Assembly (NCBI RefSeq): GCF_030167925.1
Contig: NZ_JASKUT010000002.1
Span: forward strand, 1,054,001 to 1,118,000
DNA length: 64,000 bases
Origin: Paenibacillus silviterrae
GTDB taxonomy: Bacteria; Bacillota; Bacilli; Paenibacillales; NBRC-103111
Direction of reading: 5' to 3'
Position numbers and translations under genes: made by a program. The notes beneath the pieces were generated by a model. It saw nothing but the letters and a program-made list of their open reading frames with translations. It was not told where the DNA came from and searched no databases. Positions 43,747 to 52,563 of the stretch are shown piece by piece (position 1 is the stretch's first letter; every line of letters begins with the position of its first letter).

Positions 43747-45276
43747 TCAATTTCGAATCAAGTAATCGAATGCGCCTAAGGCTGCGGTTGCGCCCGATCC
43801 CATAGAGATAATAATCTGCTTATAAGGGCTGTTCGTGCAATCTCCCGCGGCAAACACGCCGGGTACGTTCGTAGCGCCGTGACTATTCACGACGATCTCG
43901 CCCATTCGTGTGCGTTCCACCGTATCGCCTAACCAATCCGTATTAGGTACAAGTCCGATTTGTACAAAGACACCCTGCAGTTCAATATGCTGAACGGTTC
44001 CCGTATCGCGTTCGATGTAAGAAATCCCGTTTACTTTGTCCGTACCGGTAATTTCTTTCGTTTGTACGTTCTTGAGAACCGTGACGTTCGGCAAGCTGTA
44101 AAGACGCTTCTGAAGCACGGCATCCGCTTTCAGCTCCGGCATAAACTCAAGAACCGTAACATGGCTCACAATGCCGGCAAGATCAATCGCCGCCTCAATA
44201 CCTGAGTTACCGCCGCCAATGACCGCAACATGCTTGCCTGCGAATATCGGGCCGTCACAGTGAGGGCAATAAGCCACACCTTTGTTCTTGAACTCGGCTT
44301 CGCCCGGAACGCCAACGTTACGCCAGCGTGCCCCCGTGGAAAGGATAACGGTCTTGCTCTTTAGCACTGCACCGTTCTCAAGCTCTACCTCGATAAAGTC
44401 CTTTCTTTCGAGACGCTTGGCACGCTGCAGCTTCATAACATCAATTCCGTATTCTTTCACATGTTCTTCAAGGCTTGCTGCGAGCTTAGGACCTTCGGTG
44501 TATTTGACGCTAATAAAATTCTCAATACCTACCGTATCCATTACCTGACCGCCAAAGCGTTCTGCGACGATACCTGTGCGAATGCCCTTACGTGCTGCAT
44601 AAATGGCTGCACTGGCACCTGCAGGACCGCCCCCTACAACCAATACGTCGTAAGGCTCTTTGTCAGCAAATTCGGATGCATCCGGAGTATTGCCGAGCTT
44701 CGCAACAATTTCCTCCAGTGACATCCGGCCGCTGCCGAAGAATTCGCCGTTCAGGAATACGGACGGCACAGCCATCACATTTTTACTTTCGGCTTCTTCT
44801 TTAAACGCCGCGCCATCGATCATGGTATGGGTAATGCCCGGATTGAGAATGCTCATCAGGTTCAGGGCCTGAACGACATCAGGACAGTTGTGGCAGCTCA
44901 GACTGATGTAAGATTCGAAGTGATATTCGCCGCTGATGCGCTTGATCTGCTCGATTACGTTCTGCTCGACCTTAGGAGCTCTTCCGCTTACTTGCAGCAG
45001 TGCTAGCACAAGAGAAGTAAATTCGTGCCCTAAAGGAATACCGGCGAAAGTAACGCCGGTATCTTCCTGGGGACGGTTCACACTAAAGCTTGGAGTTCTC
45101 GGTAAGGAAGCCTTCTCTACCGTAATTCGGGGAGACATGCCGGCCAGTTCATCCACCAGAGCCAGCATGTCAACAGATACCGCATCGGACGCTGCGCTAA
45201 CCTTAAGTAGCACGTCCCCTTCCATAAGCTGAAGGTATTGATTTAATTGTGCCTTAATATCCGCGTCCAGTATCAT
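43747..45276 (-). CDS. ahpF: Alkyl hydroperoxide reductase subunit F
   Basis: 509 aa; AAGGGG before the ATG. N-terminal double thioredoxin domain with redox pair CHNC (about 129-132), then thioredoxin-reductase-like part: FAD motif DVLVVGGGPAGASAAIYAAR, redox pair CPHC in GVAYCPHCDGPIF, NADPH motif VAVIGGGNSGIEAA, and FAD motif GVFAAGDCTN. Passes electrons from NADH to AhpC for peroxide reduction in the cytosol. Starts 11 bases after ahpC; terminator follows. Confidence 0.97.
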   Translation of the reverse strand: MILDADIKAQLNQYLQLMEGDVLLKVSAASDAVSVDMLALVDELAGMSPRITVEKASLPRTPSFSVNRPQEDTGVTFAGIPLGHEFTSLVLALLQVSGRAPKVEQNVIEQIKRISGEYHFESYISLSCHNCPDVVQALNLMSILNPGITHTMIDGAAFKEEAESKNVMAVPSVFLNGEFFGSGRMSLEEIVAKLGNTPDASEFADKEPYDVLVVGGGPAGASAAIYAARKGIRTGIVAERFGGQVMDTVGIENFISVKYTEGPKLAASLEEHVKEYGIDVMKLQRAKRLERKDFIEVELENGAVLKSKTVILSTGARWRNVGVPGEAEFKNKGVAYCPHCDGPIFAGKHVAVIGGGNSGIEAAIDLAGIVSHVTVLEFMPELKADAVLQKRLYSLPNVTVLKNVQTKEITGTDKVNGISYIERDTGTVQHIELQGVFVQIGLVPNTDWLGDTVERTRMGEIVVNSHGATNVPGVFAAGDCTNSPYKQIIISMGSGATAALGAFDYLIRN

Positions 45277-45287
45277 GTCGGTGCCCC

Positions 45288-45851
45288 TTAAATTTTGCCT
45301 ACGAGATCAAGGCTTGGCTTGAGTGTTGCAGCGCCTTCCTGCCATTTAGCAGGGCACACTTCGCCTGGGTTGTTACGAACATACTGAGCTGCCTTGATCT
45401 TGGTAACAAGAGTGCTTGCATCGCGGCCGATGCCGCCTGCGTTAATTTCAACGGTTTGGATCACACCGTCCGGATCGATGATGAAGGTACCGCGATCAGC
45501 AAGACCGTCGGACTCGATCAGCACATCGAAGTTACGGGAGATCGTGTGGGATGGATCGCCGATCATCACGTAAGTGATTTTGCCGATCGTTTCGGAGGTG
45601 TCATGCCATGCTTTATGTGTAAAGTGAGTGTCCGTGGAAACGGAGTACACCTCAACACCAAGTCCTTTCAGCGTTTCGTACTGGTTTTGAAGATCCTCCA
45701 GCTCGGTCGGGCAAACGAAAGTGAAGTCTGCAGGGTAGAAGCATACAACGCTCCACTTCCCTTTGAAATCCGCTTCCGTAACCTCAACGAATTTACCATT
45801 GTGATACGCTTGTGCTTTAAAAGGTTTTACTTCTGTTCCAATAAGAGACAT
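45288..45851 (-). CDS. ahpC: Alkyl hydroperoxide reductase subunit C (peroxiredoxin)
   Basis: 187 aa; AGGAGG before the ATG. Typical two-cysteine peroxiredoxin of AhpC class: peroxidatic C47 in FYPADFTFVCPTELEDLQ, resolving Cys in NPGEVCPAKWQEG, start SLIGTEVKPF and THKAWHD. Reduces H2O2, organic peroxides and peroxynitrite, and is recycled by AhpF encoded next to it. An 11-bp-period repeat array lies 78-140 bases upstream and may be the operator. A clear PerR box was not found. Confidence 0.97.
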   Translation of the reverse strand: MSLIGTEVKPFKAQAYHNGKFVEVTEADFKGKWSVVCFYPADFTFVCPTELEDLQNQYETLKGLGVEVYSVSTDTHFTHKAWHDTSETIGKITYVMIGDPSHTISRNFDVLIESDGLADRGTFIIDPDGVIQTVEINAGGIGRDASTLVTKIKAAQYVRNNPGEVCPAKWQEGAATLKPSLDLVGKI

Positions 45852-45928
45852 TTTCCATTTCCTCCTAGATATAGTTTTGTAAATAGTTTAACCATAAATA
45901 TATAATAACACGTTTTGGGAATAAATTC

Positions 45929-45990
45929 ATGAAGGAACGATGAAGACAGCATGAAACCTTGATGAAGATATCATGAAGGTTTCATGAAGA
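45929..45990. promoter_or_regulatory. Six direct repeats with exact 11-bp period upstream of ahpC
   Basis: ATGAAR begins at 45929, 45940, 45951, 45962, 45973 and 45984 (ATGAAG five times, ATGAAA once), each preceded by C or G. On the minus strand, in the direction of ahpC, this reads CTTCATG/CTTCATC every 11 bases. Period of one DNA turn and 6-base box with 5-base spacer is how PhoP/OmpR-type response regulators bind (PhoP boxes TTHAYA). Two of the boxes also form a 10-bp inverted repeat, ATGAAACCTT / AAGGTTTCAT. The rest of the 423-base gap holds the ahpC promoter side and a terminator. Confidence 0.75.
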
Positions 45991-46057
45991 TGTCGTCGTG
46001 ACGGATTAATGCTTAGTCAACATTCCTAATTACCTTTAATACAGCTAATTTTGGAAC

Positions 46058-46099
46058 AAAATTGCTTGTAGCCATTCCAGGATCCCCACAAGCAATTTT
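46058..46099 (-). terminator. Terminator of the germination operon
   Basis: 12-bp perfect inverted repeat AAAATTGCTTGT / ACAAGCAATTTT with 18 loop bases. T's flank both sides, so it may stop transcripts in both directions. It is 176 bases after the gerC-like stop; nothing else is seen in between. Confidence 0.7.
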
Positions 46100-46274
46100 T
46101 ACATTTGAGCGGTTGTTTGGGTATATAATCAACAAACTCCCTGACCTCCTTCATACGCTGGCCTAACCTCCATTTGCTTACATTTCGAATACCGGATTAA
46201 TATATCCATTGAAATCCAGAAATATAATTTTATGGGTTTATATTTAGGGTTTAATTGACCGATGGACAAGGAGA

Positions 46275-47381
46275 CTAACTAATGACCCCGGTACTGGTAA
46301 TATTCACATGAGGGATGACCTCGAATTCAACCGATGGATAAAGCTCCTGCCATTCGTCCCAAGCCTTTTGCCGATCCCAGTTCTGCGCCCTATACCGCAA
46401 TCCGAATCCAATGGGATCCACTCCGGATTGCTGCAGCTTCTTCAGAAATAGCTGAACCCTCTCCTGTACGGTCTGTTCCGCCAGCTTTTCCAGATCATGT
46501 AACTCATCGCCGCGGAAATGGGTTTTCGATGTTTCCTCAATGATCCCGCTTATCTTCAACCGTACTTTGATTTTCAGTTTGCCGTCAGCCTGAGGAACAA
46601 TCGTGAAAAGGCTCCTTACATTCTCTGCTGCAATGACAAAGAAATCATTGCCTTGGTTGACTCTGATGTCGTATTTCCCGGTCCCCTGATAAAACGTATT
46701 GAATATTTTCGTTTCACGCGGTGTAAGAACAAGCTTTTGTTTCTTTTTATCCAGCAGCGCAACACGATTGATCGTTAACTGGTTGCCTCCGCGCGGCTCA
46801 AGCACCGGCAGTATAGGGTCGATTCCACGCTCGGTCAGCCTTCTCCGGAAGTCAAACATATACTCGGAGACGACATACCCCGTTTCCGTTCCAGTCTCTC
46901 CGAAGAACATAAACAGCATATTGGAAGGCAGCCTCTCGGTATTCGGCTCCAATTTAATCACATCGATGGCTCTGGGCCTTCCGATCCCCATCCAGGCAAT
47001 CTGCTGAACGTCTCTTCGCCGGAAGAACCAGTCGCAAATTTCCTGCATTTCACCTTTTTTGGCAATACTCTCACCAATGATAATCGCCTTCATATGGCCG
47101 AGATCCAATTCCTTATCGATTTTGGACTTGACAATACGCAGCGCTTCAGCGATTGAATCGTTCTCTTCTGTTACCAGAATCGAATTATTAGCGCCAAATT
47201 TCTCTTCGGGGCTTGGAATAGCAAGACGGATCGTAACCATGTATTTGCGTTCCTTGTTTACAGGCTCATCAATAGCGATGGAGACAGCAAAAAAACGTTT
47301 ATCGATGTCCTTGAAGCCGCACCCCGTCAGGCCGCCGCACAAGATGATGCATAGGGCAAGTTTACATGCTATCCGCTTCAT
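46275..47381 (-). CDS. Spore germination lipoprotein, Ger(x)C family
   Basis: 368 aa from ATG 47381, after AAGGAG; it overlaps the end of the permease gene by 20 bases. Lipoprotein signal ending LTGC (Cys about 21), then the GerAC fold: FAVSIAIDEPVNKERKYMVT, KIDKELDLGHMKAIIIGESI, WFFRRRDVQQIAWMG, and the C-terminal region with WQELYPSVEFEVIP. With the A and B subunits it makes a germinant receptor at the outer face of the spore inner membrane. Confidence 0.93.
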   Translation of the reverse strand: MKRIACKLALCIILCGGLTGCGFKDIDKRFFAVSIAIDEPVNKERKYMVTIRLAIPSPEEKFGANNSILVTEENDSIAEALRIVKSKIDKELDLGHMKAIIIGESIAKKGEMQEICDWFFRRRDVQQIAWMGIGRPRAIDVIKLEPNTERLPSNMLFMFFGETGTETGYVVSEYMFDFRRRLTERGIDPILPVLEPRGGNQLTINRVALLDKKKQKLVLTPRETKIFNTFYQGTGKYDIRVNQGNDFFVIAAENVRSLFTIVPQADGKLKIKVRLKISGIIEETSKTHFRGDELHDLEKLAEQTVQERVQLFLKKLQQSGVDPIGFGLRYRAQNWDRQKAWDEWQELYPSVEFEVIPHVNITSTGVIS

Positions 47382-48456
47382 GACGTCTCCTTCTTGCAGC
47401 AAAGTAGATAAAAGCCACTAGGACAACTTCACTGGCCAAACGAACAATAAGCCACATTCGGCCCAATTTGAAAATGCTTTTCTCATCCAGCATTACCCCA
47501 ATGAAGATAACGGCAGCTCCCAAAACAGCGAATACTAAAAATCGGATTATCGTCCCCCGTTTATTGTCCGCAGTGACCATAGAAGTCAGCAATTGGTTAA
47601 CCGCGTGCCAATGCACTCCAATACTAATGGCGGAGATCCCGGTATAAAGGACGATAAATATGTACATGACGCGTTCAACGATACCTAATTCAATGCGCAT
47701 GGAATCGGCTGTGCTAACCCAGGGATATGTATAATCCCCCACACCGTCTGCCCCATGAAACCCAATGGGGATGTAGAATGATGTAAATAGGATACCTAAT
47801 CCCAATAGACCGAACATCCAGATCCGCTTGGTTTCCACCGGCTTTTGAAACACCTTGTTAAAGAACACCATATTGAGATAGCCGCTGAAAATATACGTAG
47901 CGGCGGACAAGGTCTCCAACCCGGGTGGAGTAAAGATATGACCGGTGGTGGCGATCACCGAGTCATAGTGGAAGGCTCTATTAATAAAAGATTTGGCGAA
48001 AATCAATGTGATTAAAGGTACATATAGAAACAAAACGATTTCAACGGTATAGAGAACGTTTCGTGATTTGCGGGTAGCGATGTACCAGCCGATAATTACA
48101 TAGACCAGGATAATCTGCCATATGGGATTATCCGGATTGACATAGCGGATCGTAATGTCCGCGATGGCATAGATCGTGATAACCCCTGCAAAAAACCATA
48201 GCAGGAGACAGTAGACTTTAATGAGTGCGGCCACCTTTTTTCCCATCATTTGCTGTAATATTTGAGGCAAATCCTGTTGAGGGAGGTGCGCAATGGATTT
48301 CATCATCGTATACATCAGCAAGGTTCCGATCGGAACGGAAATCAGCATGGAGGATATCGTACCGCTAAATCGGTACTCGATCAGGGTTTGCGGTACATAA
48401 CTGATTACGTTAGTCAGCATATTCAGCAGAACAAGATAATAAAAGTACCGATTCAT
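47362..48456 (-). CDS. Spore germination permease, GerAB family
   Basis: 364 aa, about ten membrane segments; the APC-superfamily type subunit that senses germinant. YFYYLVLLNMLTNVISYVPQ, VYVIIGWYIATRKSRNVLYT, TPPGLETLSAATYIFSGYLN and RLASEVVLVAFIYFAARR match the family. Germinant (often an amino acid, nucleoside or sugar) cannot be told. Middle gene of gerA-gerB-gerC order; 21 bases after the A subunit gene. Confidence 0.93.
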   Translation of the reverse strand: MNRYFYYLVLLNMLTNVISYVPQTLIEYRFSGTISSMLISVPIGTLLMYTMMKSIAHLPQQDLPQILQQMMGKKVAALIKVYCLLLWFFAGVITIYAIADITIRYVNPDNPIWQIILVYVIIGWYIATRKSRNVLYTVEIVLFLYVPLITLIFAKSFINRAFHYDSVIATTGHIFTPPGLETLSAATYIFSGYLNMVFFNKVFQKPVETKRIWMFGLLGLGILFTSFYIPIGFHGADGVGDYTYPWVSTADSMRIELGIVERVMYIFIVLYTGISAISIGVHWHAVNQLLTSMVTADNKRGTIIRFLVFAVLGAAVIFIGVMLDEKSIFKLGRMWLIVRLASEVVLVAFIYFAARRRRHEADSM

Positions 48457-48477
48457 CGGAGCGCCCCCTCTCGTAAA

Positions 48478-49818
48478 TCAATTGGTTTTTTCTTTGGGGC
48501 TCTTAAAGAAAATTTTCAAGTAGGGCTGTCCGAAGCTCTCTTGATCGGCCATGTAGATGATCACTCCCAAGAAGCTTAAGACAAGGCCTGGCAGCCCGAA
48601 TAACGCGGTCATAAACAGGATTATGTATCGGAAGACACGGATACTGAAATGCATCTCGGTAATCGGAATGACAAAGTTGGTGATGGCAACGGCAGCAACG
48701 ATAATAATCATGATGTTGCTGACAAGCCCTGCTTGCGTTGCAGCCTGCCCCAAGATCAGACCGCCTACGGTTGTAGCCGTCGGACCGATCGTTTTGGGCA
48801 GCCGAATACTTGCTTCCGTCAGAAGCTCCATCATAAGCAGCATAAACAGAACCTCGATGTAAGACGGGTAGGGCACCGGGGCCCGACTTCCCGCTATGGA
48901 TAAGGCAAGCTGAACACGCAGAAGCTCCGGGTTATAGGATGTAAACGCCACATAGAAGGAAGCCAGCGTTAAGCTTGACAGGAGGCCAAGGTATCGCAAA
49001 AACACCAGGAAGCGGGTAACCCAATAATGCTGATAGAAATTGTCAATCCCCGCCATAAAATCGTAAAAGACAACAGGCACCACAATGCAAAAGGGAGTGC
49101 CTTGTATCAGCACTACTACCTTTCCTTGCGCTAAATTAAAAACAACACGGTCCGGCCTTTCCGTAACCATCATCGTCGGAACAATGGATCGTTTCTTATG
49201 GTTTAAATGCAGCTGCAGCTGCGCGGCGGCTTGGATGACAACACTTTGAACCCGGTCCAACCGTTTCTTTACTTCTTTCAGTACCTCTTTATTTACAAGC
49301 TTTTCGTCATATACAATACATATAGGTGTTCGCGATAAGGTACCGACCTCCCTATGCTCCGTTACCAAAGAAGGTTGATTGTACCGGAAACGCAGTAAAT
49401 TCACATTGATGCTCAGATCCTCGCTGAAGGCGTGCTTCGGGCCTTGCACTGTATTCTCTACGGTTGCTTCGCCGAAGCTCGTATTTTCATTTTTGGCGGC
49501 ATCAATGAGGATGACTTCTTGATTCACTACCAGAACGGCGGTGCCGCGAAGCATTGCTTGCACGAGCGACGGCGGGTCCGGCAGCTTTTTTAAAGTGGTC
49601 AGCGCTTTGACATATTGGCTGTAATCGTGGAGAGACGGAAACTGGGTAAAAAATGGGATGATATATTGATCTTGAAGCTTTTTCTCGTCGGAAACGCTTT
49701 TCACATAATATAACTGAACACAATTTCCTTGAAATTCGAGCTTCTGATCTACGAAATCATCGGAAGACGACAGCTGCTGAAGAAGATAGTCCTGTAATCG
49801 CTTTGCATTTTCATCCAT
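48478..49818 (-). CDS. Spore germination protein, GerAA family
   Basis: 446 aa, somewhat shorter than the usual 470-500. Two-part N-terminal cytoplasmic domain (CVQLYYVKSVSDEKKLQDQY; VLIDAAKNENTSFGEATVEN, the family TERxV-like step replaced by ATVENTVQGPKHAFSEDL), and C-terminal membrane domain with PVVFYDFMAGIDNFYQHYWV, SYIEVLFMLLMMELLTEASI and GPTATTVGGLILGQAATQAG. GerA subunits form the ion channel of the germinant receptor. First gene of the operon; the ribosome site is weak (GTGAG). Confidence 0.93.
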   Translation of the reverse strand: MDENAKRLQDYLLQQLSSSDDFVDQKLEFQGNCVQLYYVKSVSDEKKLQDQYIIPFFTQFPSLHDYSQYVKALTTLKKLPDPPSLVQAMLRGTAVLVVNQEVILIDAAKNENTSFGEATVENTVQGPKHAFSEDLSINVNLLRFRYNQPSLVTEHREVGTLSRTPICIVYDEKLVNKEVLKEVKKRLDRVQSVVIQAAAQLQLHLNHKKRSIVPTMMVTERPDRVVFNLAQGKVVVLIQGTPFCIVVPVVFYDFMAGIDNFYQHYWVTRFLVFLRYLGLLSSLTLASFYVAFTSYNPELLRVQLALSIAGSRAPVPYPSYIEVLFMLLMMELLTEASIRLPKTIGPTATTVGGLILGQAATQAGLVSNIMIIIVAAVAITNFVIPITEMHFSIRVFRYIILFMTALFGLPGLVLSFLGVIIYMADQESFGQPYLKIFFKSPKEKTN

Positions 49819-49914
49819 TTCAACGACTCACATTCCTCATTTTTGAATATTTTCCCCCTTCCGGCGGTGATTATTCCACAATAAGTCAGTCCAATTGTAA
49901 TTATAAAGAAAAAA

Positions 49915-50327
49915 GGGGGTGTCCCATAAGTAGAAATTCTACTTGAGGGAACACCCCGTTTCTTTATGTGGAACTAAATTTCGCTTGAAATAGTGGAAGG
50001 AGGAAGCCTATCCCGCCGAATTTGGAGCTCCTTTGGCTCCCACTGCCGCTTTCTTGAGTAAATTATGGGCAAGACTAAGCAGACCTACCTCGATGTTGAG
50101 CGAACTTTTCTTATTTACTTACCCCAAAAGGGCTGGCCCAGTTCCTTGAAAATAGGACTCATTTGCGAGTCAGTGGGAAAATAGCTTCAGCGCGAGTTTT
50201 GGATTGCCGTCATTTCCATATAATCTAATCTATTGACGGCAACCAAGTGTTTGAGCTTAGGCTGAAGGTATTTTCCCACGACCAACGATAAGATGGTCAT
50301 ATTTTCACGGACTTATGGGTCAGCCCC
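49915..50327. mobile_element. Internally deleted IS1182-like element
   Basis: Terminal inverted repeats GGGGGTGTCCCATAAGT (49915-49931) and, on the other strand, GGGGCTGACCCATAAGT (50311-50327): 17 bp, two mismatches, like IS1182-family ends. On the minus strand at 50008-50103 a short frame reads LNIEVGLLSLAHNLLKK to a stop, the C-terminal end of IS1182-type transposases; the rest of the transposase is gone. A 107-bp palindrome sits inside. No clear target duplication flanks it. Left end can fold as GGGGTGT/ACACCCC hairpin with AAGTAG/CTACTT. It fills the gene-free gap between the germination operon and the PCYCGC gene. Confidence 0.8.
50173..50279. repeat. 107-bp palindromic element inside the IS remnant
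   Basis: 19-bp arms GTGGGAAAATAGCTTCAGC and its inverse (one mismatch) at the ends, and a second perfect pair TTGCCGTCA / TGACGGCAA (50204-50212, 50234-50242) nearer the middle. The whole can fold as one long stem. Looks like a MITE or REP-like palindrome; no coding frame. Confidence 0.75.
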
Positions 50328-50355
50328 TACATGATATCCCGATAGGAAACGCTTC

Positions 50356-50835
50356 TTAAACGGGCTTGGGAGTTGGGGTCGGCTTGGCATAGCCTGTCTT
50401 GTAGTTTTGATCAATCATATCCCGGATTTCTTTAGCTGATTTGCCGTCCTTCAGCATGCGTGCCGATTCCACCGCAATATTGAGACAGACGCCGCAGCGG
50501 GTTCCATGATCATCCCATACGACGGACCCGTCCGGGTTGATTTGTTGAACGAAGCAGTTCATGTTGCTTTTATGCCCCGCACTCTCGCCGCAGCCGCAGT
50601 AGCATGGAATCCATTGAAGCAGCTCCGTGCTTAAACCCGCGATTTGATAGGCCAAACGGACTTGGTCCGGCTGCTTGTCTAAAAACGTCGGAAGTGCCTG
50701 GATCGAGGCTGTTTTTTCCTGGATATCGTGATTGGCGTGATTGTCGTGCCCTTGCTTAGCCGATTCTTCGCTGCTGCATGCGACCAGTGTCGCTAAGGAT
50801 AATCCGATCGCCATTAGTTTGAAGGAAGTTTTCAA
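50356..50835 (-). CDS. PCYCGC-motif lipoprotein
   Basis: 159 aa. Starts at TTG, either 50835 (seven bases after GAGGTG) or 50838. Signal with lipobox LVAC (Cys about 20), a His-rich stretch (HDNHANHD), then WIPCYCGCGESAGHKSNMNC and HGTRCGVCLNIAVESARM, the pattern of PCYCGC family proteins, with a Cys/His set able to bind metal, and a Thr/Pro-rich tail (PTPTPKPV). Membrane-attached outside the cell; role unknown, metal (copper or haem-related) binding is a guess from the residues. Confidence 0.87.
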   Translation of the reverse strand: MKTSFKLMAIGLSLATLVACSSEESAKQGHDNHANHDIQEKTASIQALPTFLDKQPDQVRLAYQIAGLSTELLQWIPCYCGCGESAGHKSNMNCFVQQINPDGSVVWDDHGTRCGVCLNIAVESARMLKDGKSAKEIRDMIDQNYKTGYAKPTPTPKPV

Positions 50836-51006
50836 CAAAGCTCACCTCAGCATTGGAATGGCACTACTATAACACAGGTCGTCCGGCGAAATCATAGAAA
50901 ATGCGAAATGTTCACGAATTGCACAAGAAAAAGAAAAGCCACCCTAAGGGCATTCTGTGCTAAACTGTTGGGGTATATCAAGTTACGAAAAAGGATGTAG
51001 ATCCCC

Positions 51007-52218
51007 TTGAGTTATTCTTGGAAGCGTAATTTGGCGATGTTGTGGCTCGGTTCTTTTCTGGTCAGCATGGCCTACTCCATTTCATTTCCCTTCCTGCCGA
51101 TATTTCTTCAGAACGATCTTCATATCACAGAGCATCTGGAAATTTGGACGGGGATCATCTTCGCCGTTACGTTCCTGGCCAGCTCATTTATTGCTCCCTT
51201 CTGGGGCTCCTTGGCGGATAAATACGGGCGTAAGCTCATGATGCTCAGGGCGGGTCTATGCTTATCCCTCGCCTATTTTCTATACTTTCTCGTCCAGACC
51301 CCCTATGAGATGTTATTTGCAAGAATCCTGGAGGGTCTGCTCGCGGGATATATTCCGTCGGCAATCGCCTTGGTAGCCACCCAAACGCCGGAGAAGCACG
51401 TCGGCTATGCATTAGGGATCATCTCCACAGCAGGTGCCTCCGCTTCCGTGATCGGCCCCTTATTCGGCGGCGTTGTCAGCCATTGGGCTGGACCTCGTGA
51501 AACCTTCTTTGTGGCGGGCGTGATGGTGCTTGCAGCGTTCGTCATCGCCTTCCTTTGGGTGAAAGAGCCTCAGTTTGTTAAATCGGAGAAGAAGCGATCT
51601 TCGGTCTGGAGTGACCTTAAGGAAGCAGCAGCGAATCGAAACCTAATGATGATTTTGCTCTTGATTTTTATTACCTCCACCTCCATCATGATTGTCGAGC
51701 CGCTGCTGACGATCTATGTGATTCAGCTGGGCTCAAGTGAATCATCCGCATCCTTGCATTCAGGCATCATTTTCTCCGCAGTGGGAATAGCCACATTAAT
51801 TGCCGCACCGGTCTGGGGAAAGCTCGGCTCACGACTCGGTAACGGGAAAGTACTGTTTATCGGACTTCTCGGCGGAGCCGCGGGTAATGTTCTGCAGATC
51901 GCATTCACTCACTTGGTAGGCTTCGGGGTGTTGAGGTTTGTCTATGGACTATTTTTTGCAGCGGTATTTCCGGCTTTAAACGCATCCATTGTCGAGAATA
52001 CACAACCTGAGTTCAGAGGCCGCGCTTTTAGCTTGAATCAGACTGCTAATCAGCTGGGTCTCGTCATCGGGCCCCTTCTTGGAGGCGTCCTGGGCAGCTT
52101 GCTTCCCATTCCATACATTTTCCTGATTAATGGAATACTGCTCTTCGTAGTGGCGATGCTGATGAAGCTCCCGCAATTTGCATTTTACAAAGCTCGTATT
52201 AAGGAGATTTCTTCATAA
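51007..52218 (+). CDS. MFS multidrug efflux transporter (MdtG/NorA-like)
   Basis: 403 aa, 12 membrane segments, from TTG 51007 with AAGGA 11 bases upstream. DHA1 motifs: SFPFLPIFLQNDLHI, the motif A loop GSLADKYGRKLMMLRAG, motif C-like GIISTAGASASVIGPLFGG, and RGRAFSLNQTANQLGLVIGP in the second half, all typical of MdtG-like pumps that export fluoroquinolone- or fosfomycin-type drugs. Actual substrate unknown. Ends with a clear terminator. Confidence 0.9.
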   Translation: MSYSWKRNLAMLWLGSFLVSMAYSISFPFLPIFLQNDLHITEHLEIWTGIIFAVTFLASSFIAPFWGSLADKYGRKLMMLRAGLCLSLAYFLYFLVQTPYEMLFARILEGLLAGYIPSAIALVATQTPEKHVGYALGIISTAGASASVIGPLFGGVVSHWAGPRETFFVAGVMVLAAFVIAFLWVKEPQFVKSEKKRSSVWSDLKEAAANRNLMMILLLIFITSTSIMIVEPLLTIYVIQLGSSESSASLHSGIIFSAVGIATLIAAPVWGKLGSRLGNGKVLFIGLLGGAAGNVLQIAFTHLVGFGVLRFVYGLFFAAVFPALNASIVENTQPEFRGRAFSLNQTANQLGLVIGPLLGGVLGSLLPIPYIFLINGILLFVVAMLMKLPQFAFYKARIKEISS

Positions 52219-52234
52219 GCTCCTTATAGTAACT

Positions 52235-52296
52235 GCGAAACGTTCCTCCCCATTACGGGCCTATCATGTGGAGGAATCGTATCGCTTCTTTTTTTT
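52235..52296 (+). terminator. Terminator of the MFS gene
   Basis: GCGAAACGTTCCTCC and GGAGGAATCGTATCGC pair with two small bulges over a 20-base loop, then TTCTTTTTTT. Confidence 0.82.
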
Positions 52297-52433
52297 GCCG
52301 TCCATGTAATGTCCGACCCGGATCATCTCATTATTTTCTACCGCCTTAGCATTTTCTACATCAACCAAAACCTAGATATATCAAGGGTTTCGGTCATGTC
52401 AGATATGCTAAAAAGCGAAAATACGAAGCAAAT

Positions 52434-52475
52434 ATAAAACGCTTTCTTTACGTTGTGATACGTACCTACTATATT
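52434..52475 (+). promoter_or_regulatory. Candidate promoter and cre-like box of the sugar ABC operon
   Basis: TTTACG (52447-52452), 17 bases, TATATT (52470-52475). AAAACGCTTTC at 52436-52446 overlaps the upstream side and matches the inner part of a CcpA box (outer positions fail). The remaining 52297-52433 and 52476-52563 show no gene. Moderate match only. Confidence 0.4.
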
Positions 52476-52563
52476 CGAATCAGGTGCTGACGATACAGTC
52501 TACCCCCCGGTAGCACGACATACGATCAGCTTCTTCGCTCCAACAATCTAAGGAGGTATACAA

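Noticed and set aside
45888..45912. PerR box upstream of ahpC
   Set aside because: Best match TTATTATATATTTAT fits only about 10 of 15 positions of TTATAATNATTATAA and is plain AT-rich promoter DNA.
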